Origin: Microbulbifer harenosus
GTDB lineage: Bacteria; Pseudomonadota; Gammaproteobacteria; Pseudomonadales; Cellvibrionaceae
Direction of reading: 5' to 3'
Length of the DNA: 64,000 nt
Assembly: GCF_005771435.1 (NCBI RefSeq)
Contig: NZ_VANI01000011.1
Location: forward strand, 1-64,000
Shown here: positions 54,473-62,974 of the stretch, in pieces
Position numbering within the stretch: position 1 is the first letter of the stretch
Layout: the number at the start of each line of letters is the position of its first letter
Made by a program: the position numbers and the translations under genes
Notes under the pieces: generated by a model
What the model was told of the DNA's origin: nothing
What the model saw: the letters and a program-made list of their open reading frames with translations, nothing else
The model's database searches: none

Positions 54473-54832
54473 CTATTGCCCGAAGGCATTTTTAATCCAG
54501 TCGATATTCAGTGTGCCGGCGATTTTATCCTGTTCGATGCTGATCACATCAAACCGGCAGGGGCAGTCGAGACGGCGATACTGCAGGTAGCCGCTGGCGG
54601 TGGCGAGCAGTTTCTTCTGCTTGCGATAGTCAACGGATACACCGGCGCCGCCAAAACTGCGGTTGCGCCGGAAACGCACTTCTACAAACACCAGCGTGGT
54701 GCCGTCGCGGGCGATAAGGTCTATTTCGCCAAAGCGACCGCGAAAATTCCGTTCGACGATGCGCAGGCCGGCTCCGGCAAGGTGCCTCTCCGCCAGCGCT
54801 TCCATCTGGTTTCCAATACTCGTGGTATCCAT
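54473..54832 (-). CDS. UPF0102 protein YraN (nuclease-like fold)
   Basis: 119 residues: GNQMEALAERHLAGAGLRIVERN, GRFGEIDLIARDGTTLVFVEVRFR, the Asp/Glu-x-Val-Lys/Arg pattern of a PD-(D/E)xK-type nuclease, and the end CRFDVISIEQD. No activity has been proven that I know of. It lies between lpoA and diaA. Confidence 0.92.
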   Translation of the reverse strand: MDTTSIGNQMEALAERHLAGAGLRIVERNFRGRFGEIDLIARDGTTLVFVEVRFRRNRSFGGAGVSVDYRKQKKLLATASGYLQYRRLDCPCRFDVISIEQDKIAGTLNIDWIKNAFGQ

Positions 54833-54887
54833 GAAATTCCCTTTCTATGGATTGTTGCGTCTACTGTTATGTCATTTCCCGCTGCGA

Positions 54888-56804
54888 TCAATCAATGCGC
54901 GCGCTGCTATCGGAGATGGGGGTTCCGCTTGCAGACGTAGTGATTGGTACCGGCTTGCCGTCGTCGATTTTCGCCCAGATCTGCTCGCGCACTATGCGCC
55001 CATCGGCTGCCAGACTGAGCGAGCCGGTGAGCCCATACACTCGCTGGTTGGGGAACTGACGCAGCATCGGCAGGCGCGGATAGAGACGAAAGGCATCGGC
55101 ACCCAGTGCGTACAGGCGCGCGAAGGCCGGTGACGGGTTTGCCCGTTTCACGATGTTGCGCTTGGTCTGGTTGTCGTCTTCAAACAGCCACGGTAGCGCG
55201 GTGAAGCGCACCCCGTTGATATCGCGGTCGCGCTGCGGGTCCACATTGCCGGCAAATACTTGCGAGGTGGAAAACACCGGCAGTGCACCAGCGTAGAAGA
55301 AAGACAGCATGGGTTTTATCTGGCGCGCCTGCTGCGGCTGGGCCAGCACGAACAGCATATCTACATCGCCGCGGCGGCGAGGTGTGAATTTGAGTGGGGC
55401 GGCGAGCTTGCGGCGCAACTCCGCTTCGCGATTTTTACTCTCCGGAATCAGCAGCGCGTCGCTCACCAACTGGGAAAAATTGCTGTTGTCGGTGTAATTG
55501 CGGCTAATACTGATGGTGCCGCCGAGACTGTTCCACTCTTCGGTAAATGCCTCGAGGCCGCGTTGCCCCCAGCTGGACTCGGGAGCCAGGATCATCGCCT
55601 GGCGGTGACCCAGGCGGTAGGCCTGCTGTGCAACCTGGCGAGCCTCGTCCTCAATGGCCAGGCCGAATTGCACCAGATCATCGGTGAGGCGGGCTGAGTC
55701 ACCCCAGTCTCCGGCATAGTTCAGCGCCAGGGTGGGAACCGGCAGTTTTTCCGTGGCCAGCAGATTGGCCACCTTGTCCTTGTCCAGCGGGCCGACAATG
55801 GCCTGGGCGCCATTGTTGATGGCGGTCTGGTAGATCTCGTCAAACGGCTGCTCGGTGCCGGTGTTGTAGACCTGCACCTGTGGCGTGGGTGCGCCGGCGT
55901 CCAGCGCGCTGTAGTAGGCCGCCATGAATCCGTCGCGAATGGCGCGGCCGGCAGAGCCCAGCGGGCCCGACAGCGGCAGCAACAGGGCGACATTCTGTGC
56001 GCGTTGGGACGCCAAATGCTCGAGCAGCTGCAGGGCCTGGGGCGGGTGGCTGACCGCGGTGTGTCCGGGCCACTGCTGGCGCCAGCGGCTGAGCGCGGTG
56101 AGCTGGGTACTGATGTCTGCCTGAGTGTCGCGGCCGAGCAGCGCGAGCTGGTACCAGGCGCGCATTTTTGAGTCGAGGGAGTCGTCCGCGCGGTGGCGCA
56201 GCTCACTGGAGGGCAGCTGGGTCAGCAGTTGCCACAGGCCGTCGTTGTTGCGGCGGATGGCGTCGTCTTCCCGCGCCAGGGTGGCGATGCGCTGGCGCTC
56301 GGCGATACCGCTGTCGATGTCGCCCATCAGGTTCCACAAGTCCGCGCGCAGGTTGCGTAGCGGCAATGCGACTTCCGCGGGGATCTGGTACCAGGCCTGC
56401 TCCAGTCGCGGGGCGCTGATCAGGTCGAGTGCTGTGAAAAATTCGTCGTCCGCCGCCAGTGCGCTGCCGTAGACATGGGCGTAGCGGGCATACTCGGCGT
56501 CCGTCAATTGCTCCGCGTCGATGGCGCTGGCCGCTTGCCGGGCCGTCGCGTTATCGCCCAGAGTGTATAGAATGGCGGCCGCCTGCAGCTGCGCCTGGTC
56601 CTTTGCCGGCGACGGCAGCTCGCGCGCACTGTTGAGTAGGCGTATGGCGTTCTGTCGGTTTGCGGTAGCGATATTGCCGCTATCGTTCGGGATCTGCGCG
56701 TTGCGCTCGCTGCTGGGTGTCTGGCAGCCGGCCACGGACAGCGCCAGGGCGCCGGCGGCGAGACTATGAATGATGAAGGGGATGCGCCGGTGCAGGGCGG
56801 ACAT
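54888..56804 (-). CDS. lpoA: Outer-membrane lipoprotein LpoA, activator of PBP1A
   Basis: 638 residues from ATG 56804. The lipobox is SVAGC, with Cys27. An N-terminal helical TPR-like domain runs to about 285, and a periplasmic-binding-protein-like domain follows (NVALLLPLSGPLGSAGRAI onward; VGPLDKDKVANLLA). LpoA crosses the periplasm and activates the transpeptidase of PBP1A. Only 35 bp separate it from the divergent rsmI, so the promoters must reach into the coding regions. Confidence 0.92.
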   Translation of the reverse strand: MSALHRRIPFIIHSLAAGALALSVAGCQTPSSERNAQIPNDSGNIATANRQNAIRLLNSARELPSPAKDQAQLQAAAILYTLGDNATARQAASAIDAEQLTDAEYARYAHVYGSALAADDEFFTALDLISAPRLEQAWYQIPAEVALPLRNLRADLWNLMGDIDSGIAERQRIATLAREDDAIRRNNDGLWQLLTQLPSSELRHRADDSLDSKMRAWYQLALLGRDTQADISTQLTALSRWRQQWPGHTAVSHPPQALQLLEHLASQRAQNVALLLPLSGPLGSAGRAIRDGFMAAYYSALDAGAPTPQVQVYNTGTEQPFDEIYQTAINNGAQAIVGPLDKDKVANLLATEKLPVPTLALNYAGDWGDSARLTDDLVQFGLAIEDEARQVAQQAYRLGHRQAMILAPESSWGQRGLEAFTEEWNSLGGTISISRNYTDNSNFSQLVSDALLIPESKNREAELRRKLAAPLKFTPRRRGDVDMLFVLAQPQQARQIKPMLSFFYAGALPVFSTSQVFAGNVDPQRDRDINGVRFTALPWLFEDDNQTKRNIVKRANPSPAFARLYALGADAFRLYPRLPMLRQFPNQRVYGLTGSLSLAADGRIVREQIWAKIDDGKPVPITTSASGTPISDSSARID

Positions 56805-56839
56805 ATTCTTCTCCCACAAAACTTATTCTGGAGTGAACT

Positions 56840-57682
56840 ATGGGGCTGGATAAAGCGGTGCTTTATATCGTCGCGACGCCCATTGGCAATTTGGCGGATA
56901 TGGTACCGCGAGCCGTTGAAGTTCTACAATCCGCGGATCTGGTGGCCGCGGAGGACACCCGTCACAGTCAGAGACTTTTTTCGCACTTTTCCATCGATAC
57001 TCCGCTGGTGGCGTACCACGACCACTCGGACGACCAGCGCACTGCGAAGATTCTCGAGCGTCTGGAACAGGGGCAGGTGGTGGCCCTCATTTCGGACGCC
57101 GGCACTCCGTTGATATCTGATCCCGGTTATCGCCTGGTGCGGGAAGCGCGCGAGCGCGGCTTTGCTGTTGTGCCCATTCCCGGGCCCTGCGCTTTCGTCG
57201 CGGCGCTGTCCGCCGCCGGCCTGCCCAGTGACCGCTTTACCTTTGAGGGTTTTCTGCCCGCCAAGCCGCTGGCGCGGGAAAAGGCCTTGCAGTCACTGGC
57301 GGGTGAGACCCGCACCATGGTGTTTTACGAAGCCCCGCATCGGGTGCTGGACACACTCGAGGCCATGCGCCAGATCTTCGGTGATACCCGCGAGGCGGTG
57401 ATTGCCCGCGAGCTCACCAAGGCATTCGAGACCATTCAGCTGCTGCCGCTGGCGGAGCTGGTGGAGTGGGTGCGCGCCGACAGCAACCAGCAGCGGGGCG
57501 AGATTGTCCTGCTGGTAAGGGGGGCGGATGCTACCAAAGCTGCCGAACTGGATGCGGAATCGGAGCGGGTGATGAAGCTGCTGTTAGCTGAGCTGCCCCC
57601 CAAGCGCGCGGCGGCGGTGGCGGCGGAGATTACCGGGGTAAACAAGAAGTTGTTGTATAACTGGTCGCTGGAGCAGAAGTAG
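56840..57682 (+). CDS. rsmI: 16S rRNA 2'-O-methyltransferase RsmI
   Basis: 280 residues: LYIVATPIGNLADMVPRAVE (substrate loop), AAEDTRHSQRLFSHF, ISDAGTPLISDPGYRLV and FYEAPHRVLDTL are the tetrapyrrole-methylase-like marks of RsmI. It methylates the ribose of C1402 in 16S rRNA. The C-terminus ends TGVNKKLLYNWSLEQK. rnpB follows on the same strand. Confidence 0.95.
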   Translation: MGLDKAVLYIVATPIGNLADMVPRAVEVLQSADLVAAEDTRHSQRLFSHFSIDTPLVAYHDHSDDQRTAKILERLEQGQVVALISDAGTPLISDPGYRLVREARERGFAVVPIPGPCAFVAALSAAGLPSDRFTFEGFLPAKPLAREKALQSLAGETRTMVFYEAPHRVLDTLEAMRQIFGDTREAVIARELTKAFETIQLLPLAELVEWVRADSNQQRGEIVLLVRGADATKAAELDAESERVMKLLLAELPPKRAAAVAAEITGVNKKLLYNWSLEQK

Positions 57683-57704
57683 GGTTTGGCGCCGGTTTTA
57701 GTGC

Positions 57705-57733
57705 TTGCATCTGTGGTCAGCGCTCATTAACCT
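57705..57733 (+). promoter_or_regulatory. Promoter of rnpB
   Basis: TTGCAT (57705-57710), 17 nt and TAACCT (57728-57733). Transcription would start about 8 nt later, exactly at the expected 5' end of the RNA. Confidence 0.7.
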
Positions 57734-57740
57734 TCGCGCC

Positions 57741-58117
<377 letters not shown>

Positions 58118-58127
58118 ACTTCCAGAT

Positions 58128-58156
58128 GGCCGGCAGCCGCGTCGCGGTTGCCGGCC
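58128..58156. terminator. Strong GC hairpin between rnpB and the cysH-like gene
   Basis: GGCCGGCA (58128-58135) pairs with TGCCGGCC (58149-58156), with an inner CCGCG/CGCGG. The T run after it is weak (TTCCTCC), so termination is likely but not certain. Confidence 0.6.
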
Positions 58157-58173
58157 TTCCTCCAGTCAAGCGC

Positions 58174-58851
58174 TTACTTTTGCAGCAGCAATCCACACTC
58201 CCGGTGCTCTTCACCCTTGGTCGGGTCGAAGTACACATCGTTGTCCGGCAGGTCGTTCTCGTAGACGTATTCCTCCACATCGATTTCCTTTAAGTGGAAC
58301 ATCGGTGCCACGCGAATGGTGCCGTGATTGCCCTTGGTGAACACGTCGAGGCCCTTGCGGTGGGCGTTCTGGTCGTGGCGGATACCGTTCAGCCACACAT
58401 CCGGCTTCAGTTCCTGCATGGCGCGGTTAAAGGGCTCGAGTTTCACGGTGCGGGAGAAAAAGTCGTGCTCCGGGGTATCCAGGGGAGGAATACCGCCGTA
58501 GACCGCGTTGTAGTGGGCGGCGGACATTTTCGGTGAGTAGGTGTGCAGGTTCAGATCCAGCAGCTTGATGACCTTCTCGATATGGCGGTAGGTCTCCGGC
58601 GTGTTGTACCCGTGGTCTACCCAGATGACCGGTATGTCGGGTCTGGCCTGTGTTACCAGGTGCAGGAACGCCACGGCCAGTGGCCGGAAGTTGGTAAACA
58701 CCACCGGGTTTTCCGCCTCGGCAACAGTGAACTGGATGATTTCACTGGGCTTGCTGGTGTTGAAACGCTGGTTGAGCGCATCCAGATCCGCCCCGTGGTG
58801 GAAGGTGCGGGAGAGGGGTGTCTGTGTGCTCAGTCCTGCTGAAAAGCCCAT
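58174..58851 (-). CDS. Phosphoadenosine phosphosulfate reductase family protein (CysH-like)
   Basis: 225 residues from ATG 58851, which has AGGAAA before it; an ATG at 58884 is also in frame. The CysH pattern is visible: FTNFRPLAVAFLHL (modified P-loop), IPVIWVDHGYNTPETYRHI, WLNGIRHDQNAHR in place of the usual G-x-R-R-x-Q, and a C-terminal ECGLL near the end, where the catalytic Cys lies. The CC pairs that bind 4Fe-4S in APS reductases are absent, so PAPS would be the substrate. It differs from standard CysH in the last residues (ECGLLLQK). With sat in the same window it suggests sulfate assimilation. Confidence 0.75.
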   Translation of the reverse strand: MGFSAGLSTQTPLSRTFHHGADLDALNQRFNTSKPSEIIQFTVAEAENPVVFTNFRPLAVAFLHLVTQARPDIPVIWVDHGYNTPETYRHIEKVIKLLDLNLHTYSPKMSAAHYNAVYGGIPPLDTPEHDFFSRTVKLEPFNRAMQELKPDVWLNGIRHDQNAHRKGLDVFTKGNHGTIRVAPMFHLKEIDVEEYVYENDLPDNDVYFDPTKGEEHRECGLLLQK

Positions 58852-59229
58852 GGCCGGTTTCCTGCTGATTGTCGGATAGCGCAAAGCTACAGCGACTTTA
58901 ACTCCATTAAAAATAATAAAAGCTGATTTTTATATGTCTCATCGTTCTATGTGGCTCGTGAGGCAGTGTGAGGAGCGCCCTGGGGTGTCGCGCTTTGTCC
59001 GCGTTGGGTGTCGGATTGCGGTGGTGCTCCTGAGTATCCACTCACCTTTCCTAAACCCTTTGCCCGCCAGCGGGCTTCCTTACAAAGTTAAAGTAACTTG
59101 TCAGCTTGCCAAAGTAAGTGCTTGCTTTGCTGTGCAGTTGCCCGCGGCTGCTGCTGTGTGAAATGTGAACACTCCGCCTGCAGCCCGCGAAATTACTGGG
59201 CTTTTTCCTCTCTTGCGCGGTGTATTTCC
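58852..59229. other. Intergenic region before the division cluster
   Basis: About 380 bp without a coding frame. It should hold the promoter of the minus-strand cysH-like gene. I saw no clear operator or RNA here. Confidence 0.4.
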
Positions 59230-59257
59230 TTGACTTTACGCCGCTCAGATTTATAGT
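59230..59257 (+). promoter_or_regulatory. Sigma-70 promoter of the mraZ operon
   Basis: TTGACT (59230-59235), 16 nt and TATAGT (59252-59257). This is the strongest promoter match in the window; the leader to mraZ is about 140 nt. Confidence 0.8.
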
Positions 59258-59264
59258 GTTCGGA

Positions 59265-59320
59265 GTGGGGAAAAGTGGAAAATTGTGGGTCTTGGTGGGT
59301 TAGATGTGGTTGTGAGTGGA
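59265..59320 (+). promoter_or_regulatory. MraZ operator: row of GTGG boxes with 10-bp spacing
   Basis: GTGGG/GTGGA boxes start at 59265, 59275, 59285 and 59295, exactly one helical turn apart, with two more at 59306 and 59316 shifted by one. MraZ is known to bind such TGGGN repeats with 5-nt spacers and to repress its own operon. The boxes lie just after the -10, so bound MraZ would block the start of transcription. Confidence 0.85.
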
Positions 59321-59401
59321 TAATCACCTACCGCCAGGGCAAAGCAAGCAGGTTTCACTCCGCGCAACAAAACACTGTCAGGGAAACCGAAGACCCGATC
59401 C

Positions 59402-59842
59402 ATGTATCTGGGAAGTCACGCAATCAACATGGACGCCAAGGGGCGTCTGGCCATTCCGGCGCGAGTCAGGGACTCGCTGCTGGAAGATTGCGGCGGCCGT
59501 CTGGTGGTGACGGCGCATACGGAAGAGCGTTGCCTGCTCGTCTATCCTGAACCTCAGTGGCGCGAAATTTTACCGAAAATCGAGGCGCTCCCCAGCTTCA
59601 ACAAGGTGGCGCGCCGCGCCCAGCGACTGCTGATCGGCTACGCCTGCGAACTGCAGGTGGACGCCAACGGGCGGGTGTTGATTCCGCCAACCCTGCGCGA
59701 ATACGCGGGGCTCGAGAAGAAGTTGATGTTGGTTGGGCAGGGCAAGAAGCTGGAACTCTGGAGCGAGGACCGCTGGATGTCGTGGCTCGACGATGAGGGC
59801 GACGGCGATATGCCGGAGGAAATGGTTTCACTGTCCCTGTAA
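59402..59842 (+). CDS. mraZ: Transcriptional regulator MraZ
   Basis: 146 residues with two SpoVT/AbrB-like domains: [19 protein letters not shown] and [20 protein letters not shown], the two DXXXR loops. It forms a ring and represses the division and cell-wall operon that it heads. The row of boxes upstream is its likely site. Confidence 0.95.
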   Translation: MYLGSHAINMDAKGRLAIPARVRDSLLEDCGGRLVVTAHTEERCLLVYPEPQWREILPKIEALPSFNKVARRAQRLLIGYACELQVDANGRVLIPPTLREYAGLEKKLMLVGQGKKLELWSEDRWMSWLDDEGDGDMPEEMVSLSL

Positions 59843-59904
59843 CTGATTTGTGTCAGGGGCGGCAGGCCAGGAATGAATTTTTGACAATCACAGGAGGGCG
59901 CCGG

Positions 59905-60831
59905 GTGTCCCAGGAACTGCATCGCAGTGTGTTGTTACGCGAGGCTGTGGACGCCCTGGTGGTGGACCCCGACGGCTTTTATATCGATGGCACGTTTGGC
60001 CGTGGCGGCCACAGCGCGCTTGTGTTGGAGCTGCTCGGGAGCGGCGGCCATCTGTTGGCTATAGACAAAGACCCGCAGGCGGTTGAGTTTGCCCGCAGCC
60101 GCTTTCACGGGGAGTCGCGCTTTGAGATCTGGCACGGGTCGTTTGCGGATATGGACCTGGCTGCAGGAGATATGGCGGGCCGGGTGTCGGGTATTCTGCT
60201 GGACCTCGGCGTGTCCTCGCCGCAGCTGGATCAGCCTGAGCGCGGTTTCAGCTTTATGCAGGACGGCCCGCTGGACATGCGTATGGACACCAGTCGCGGC
60301 ATCAGTGCCGCGGACTGGGTGAACAGTGAATCCGAGGCAGAGTTGGCGCGGGTGTTCAAGGAGTATGGTGAAGAGCGTTTTGCCCGACGCATAGCGGGCG
60401 CCATCGTGCGGCGCCGGGCGGAGAAGCCATTTGTGCGCACCCTGGATCTGGCGGAAGTGGTCAAGGCGGCGAACCCCGCCTGGGAAAAGGGGAAGCACCC
60501 GGCCACGCGCGTGTTCCAGGCAATCCGGATTCACGTGAATGGGGAGCTGGAAGACCTGCAGCAGGCGCTGGCGAAATCGCTGGCGCTGCTCAAGCCGGGC
60601 GGTCGTCTGGTAGTGATCAGCTTCCACTCGCTGGAGGATCGTATGGTGAAGCGGTTTATTCGCGAGCAGGAGAAGGGGCCGCAGTTGCCCCGCGGGCTGC
60701 CGGTAATGGACCGTCAGATCCAACGGACCCTGCGATCCGTGAGCAAGGCAGTCAAGGCCGAAGCGCAGGAAGTGGGTGAGAACGTGCGCTCCCGCAGTGC
60801 CGTTATGCGCATCGCCGAGCGGCTGGGGTAG
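59905..60831 (+). CDS. rsmH: 16S rRNA (cytosine-1402 N4) methyltransferase RsmH
   Basis: 308 residues from GTG 59905, which has AGGAGG at 59892-59897. Motifs are [13 protein letters not shown], the SAM loop [33 protein letters not shown] and [18 protein letters not shown]. It modifies the same base C1402 as RsmI. It follows mraZ and stops 4 bp before ftsL. Confidence 0.96.
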   Translation: MSQELHRSVLLREAVDALVVDPDGFYIDGTFGRGGHSALVLELLGSGGHLLAIDKDPQAVEFARSRFHGESRFEIWHGSFADMDLAAGDMAGRVSGILLDLGVSSPQLDQPERGFSFMQDGPLDMRMDTSRGISAADWVNSESEAELARVFKEYGEERFARRIAGAIVRRRAEKPFVRTLDLAEVVKAANPAWEKGKHPATRVFQAIRIHVNGELEDLQQALAKSLALLKPGGRLVVISFHSLEDRMVKRFIREQEKGPQLPRGLPVMDRQIQRTLRSVSKAVKAEAQEVGENVRSRSAVMRIAERLG

Positions 60832-60835
60832 TCCA

Positions 60836-61111
60836 GTGCGCGGAAACCGTTGGCTGTTGGTGTGTCTGTGGGGGCTGGTGATGCTGTCGTCTCTTGGCGT
60901 GGTGCACACCACCCAGCAGAGTCGAGCGCTGACCGCGCAGTTGGAGCAGGCTCAGCGATACCGCGATGAATTGCGTTACGAGCAGGAGCGCCTGCTGCTG
61001 GAGCGCGGCGCCTGGTCCGCCTACAGCCGTATTGAGCAGGTGGCGCGGGAGCGGTTGGACATGCGCGCGCCGACGCCCGGCGAACGGATATTGGTGCGCT
61101 CTGGGCGCTGA
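60836..61111 (+). CDS. ftsL: Cell division protein FtsL
   Basis: 91 residues from GTG 60836: a short cytoplasmic start, one membrane helix (WLLVCLWGLVMLSSLGVVH), then a leucine-rich coiled coil (LTAQLEQAQRYRDELRYEQE) and the end RLDMRAPTPGE. It forms a complex with FtsB and FtsQ and activates FtsWI. Low sequence identity is usual; the position between rsmH and ftsI supports it. Confidence 0.9.
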   Translation: MRGNRWLLVCLWGLVMLSSLGVVHTTQQSRALTAQLEQAQRYRDELRYEQERLLLERGAWSAYSRIEQVARERLDMRAPTPGERILVRSGR

Positions 61112-61213
61112 TGCCGGGATTGATGGACAAAGACGAACGCGACAAAAACATAAGGTACCACCGCGCAGCGGGGTGCCAAACCGATAACAGCAGGGTAGGG
61201 AAAGGGATCTGCC

Positions 61214-62974
61214 ATGGGCGCAGTGAAAAAGCAGCAACCGCAGCCGGGTATTGCCCGCTGGCGCTTCGCGCTGGTGGCCGGTTTGCTGTGCCTGCTCGCT
61301 GTGGCGCTGGTTGTGCACCTGGCCGGCCTGCAGGTGCTGCCGGAACAGGACAAGGGTTTCCGCTTCCTGCAGGACCAGGGGCGCGCCCGCACCATCCGAA
61401 CGGAAGAAATCGCCGCCTACCGCGGTTCCATTGTTGATCGCAACGGCGAGCTGCTGGCCGTCAGCACCCCGGTTCAGACCATCTGGGCCAACCCGCAACT
61501 GCTGAAAGAAGCGTCCGAGTCTCAACTGCGCGCCCTGGCCGCTGCCCTGGGTGTACCGGCGGCCAGTCTCGCCAAGCGCCTGGAGAAGTACCGCAACAAG
61601 GGGTTCATGTACCTGCAGCGCCATATGACGCCGGAGCAGGCGCACAAGGTGCTGGCTCTGGATCTGGCCGGCGTTTACAGCAAGAAGGAGTACCGCCGTT
61701 TTTATCCCGCCGGTGAGGTCACCGCCCAGTTGCTGGGCTTTACTAATATTGACGATCGCGGTCAGGAAGGGCTCGAACTCGCCTATGAGCAGTCCCTTGC
61801 CGGCGAGCCGGGCAAGCGTCAGGTAGTGAAAGATCTCAAAGGGCGCACCGTGCAGGATTTGGCAGTGAAGCAGGAGGCGCGCCCCGGGCGCGACCTGCAG
61901 CTCACCATCGACATGCGCCTGCAGTACCTGGCCTATAGGGAGCTAAAGAAGGCGGTGGCTGAGAACGGTGCCGCTGCTGGTTATATGGTGATTTTGGACA
62001 CTCGCAGTGGTGACGTGTTGGCGATGGCTAATCAGCCTTCCTTTAACCCCAACAATCGCCAGGGAGTAAAAGCTGCGGCGATGCGCAATCGCGCGCTGAT
62101 CGACCAGTTTGAGCCGGGGTCCACCGTCAAGCCCCTGACCGCGCTGGCGGCGCTGGAGAGCGGGCGCTACCAGCCGCACACACCGATCAACACCAGTCCG
62201 GGCTATATCCGCCTGCCGGGCAAAACCCTACTGGACCCGGTGAACTACGGCACGATCGACCTGACCAGAGTGATCACCAAGTCCAGTCAGGTGGGTATCA
62301 CCAAGGTGGCGATGGATCTGGAACCGGAAACCCTGCGTGAACTTTTTTACCGCATGGGGCTCGGAGAAGCGGTTGGCACCGGATTCCCCGGGGAGGCCCC
62401 GGGGATACTGCCCAGCCGCACACGCTGGCATCCCATTGAGTTGGCCAACTTTGCCTTCGGCTACGGTTTGACAGTGAATGCTGTGCAGCTGGCCCAGGCC
62501 TACAGTGTGGTTGCCAACGCCGGGCTCAAACGCCCGGTTTCACTCATTATGGAACCGGGTAAAAAGGCTGCCGAGGCGGATCGCGTGGTGGAGCCGAAAC
62601 TGGCGCGCCAGGTGACGACCATGCTGGAGACCGTGATCAGTTCTGTCGGTACCGGCAAGCGCGCCGCGGTGGAAGGCTACCGGGTGGCGGGTAAAACCGG
62701 CACCGTGCACAAGGTGGGCAGCGAAGGCTATGCCGACAGCCGCTATCGCTCGGTGTTTGCCGGGTTTGCACCCGCCGAGAACCCGCGCCTGGCGGCGGTC
62801 GTGGTGATAGAGGAGCCCAGTACCGTCAAATACTCCGGTGGCGAGGTTGCCGCGCCGGTGTTCGGAAAAGTAATGACCGGTGCCATGCGCCTCCTGCAGG
62901 TGCCGCCGGCAGAAATTGTGCCCGCTGAACAACAGCTGGCGACGCAGCTCGACGAGAGAGGTACAACGTCGTGA
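61214..62974 (+). CDS. ftsI: Peptidoglycan transpeptidase FtsI (PBP3)
   Basis: 586 residues. One membrane helix (17-39), a pedestal domain (about 60-220) and the transpeptidase domain. Ser303 lies in GSTVKPL (SxxK), the KTG motif is at 494-496 (AGKTGTVHK), and the SxN motif reads SSQ (357-359), with Gln where Asn is usual. It cross-links septal peptidoglycan with FtsW. The 102-bp gap after ftsL holds no gene. Its stop overlaps the murE start (GTGA). Confidence 0.95.
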   Translation: MGAVKKQQPQPGIARWRFALVAGLLCLLAVALVVHLAGLQVLPEQDKGFRFLQDQGRARTIRTEEIAAYRGSIVDRNGELLAVSTPVQTIWANPQLLKEASESQLRALAAALGVPAASLAKRLEKYRNKGFMYLQRHMTPEQAHKVLALDLAGVYSKKEYRRFYPAGEVTAQLLGFTNIDDRGQEGLELAYEQSLAGEPGKRQVVKDLKGRTVQDLAVKQEARPGRDLQLTIDMRLQYLAYRELKKAVAENGAAAGYMVILDTRSGDVLAMANQPSFNPNNRQGVKAAAMRNRALIDQFEPGSTVKPLTALAALESGRYQPHTPINTSPGYIRLPGKTLLDPVNYGTIDLTRVITKSSQVGITKVAMDLEPETLRELFYRMGLGEAVGTGFPGEAPGILPSRTRWHPIELANFAFGYGLTVNAVQLAQAYSVVANAGLKRPVSLIMEPGKKAAEADRVVEPKLARQVTTMLETVISSVGTGKRAAVEGYRVAGKTGTVHKVGSEGYADSRYRSVFAGFAPAENPRLAAVVVIEEPSTVKYSGGEVAAPVFGKVMTGAMRLLQVPPAEIVPAEQQLATQLDERGTTS

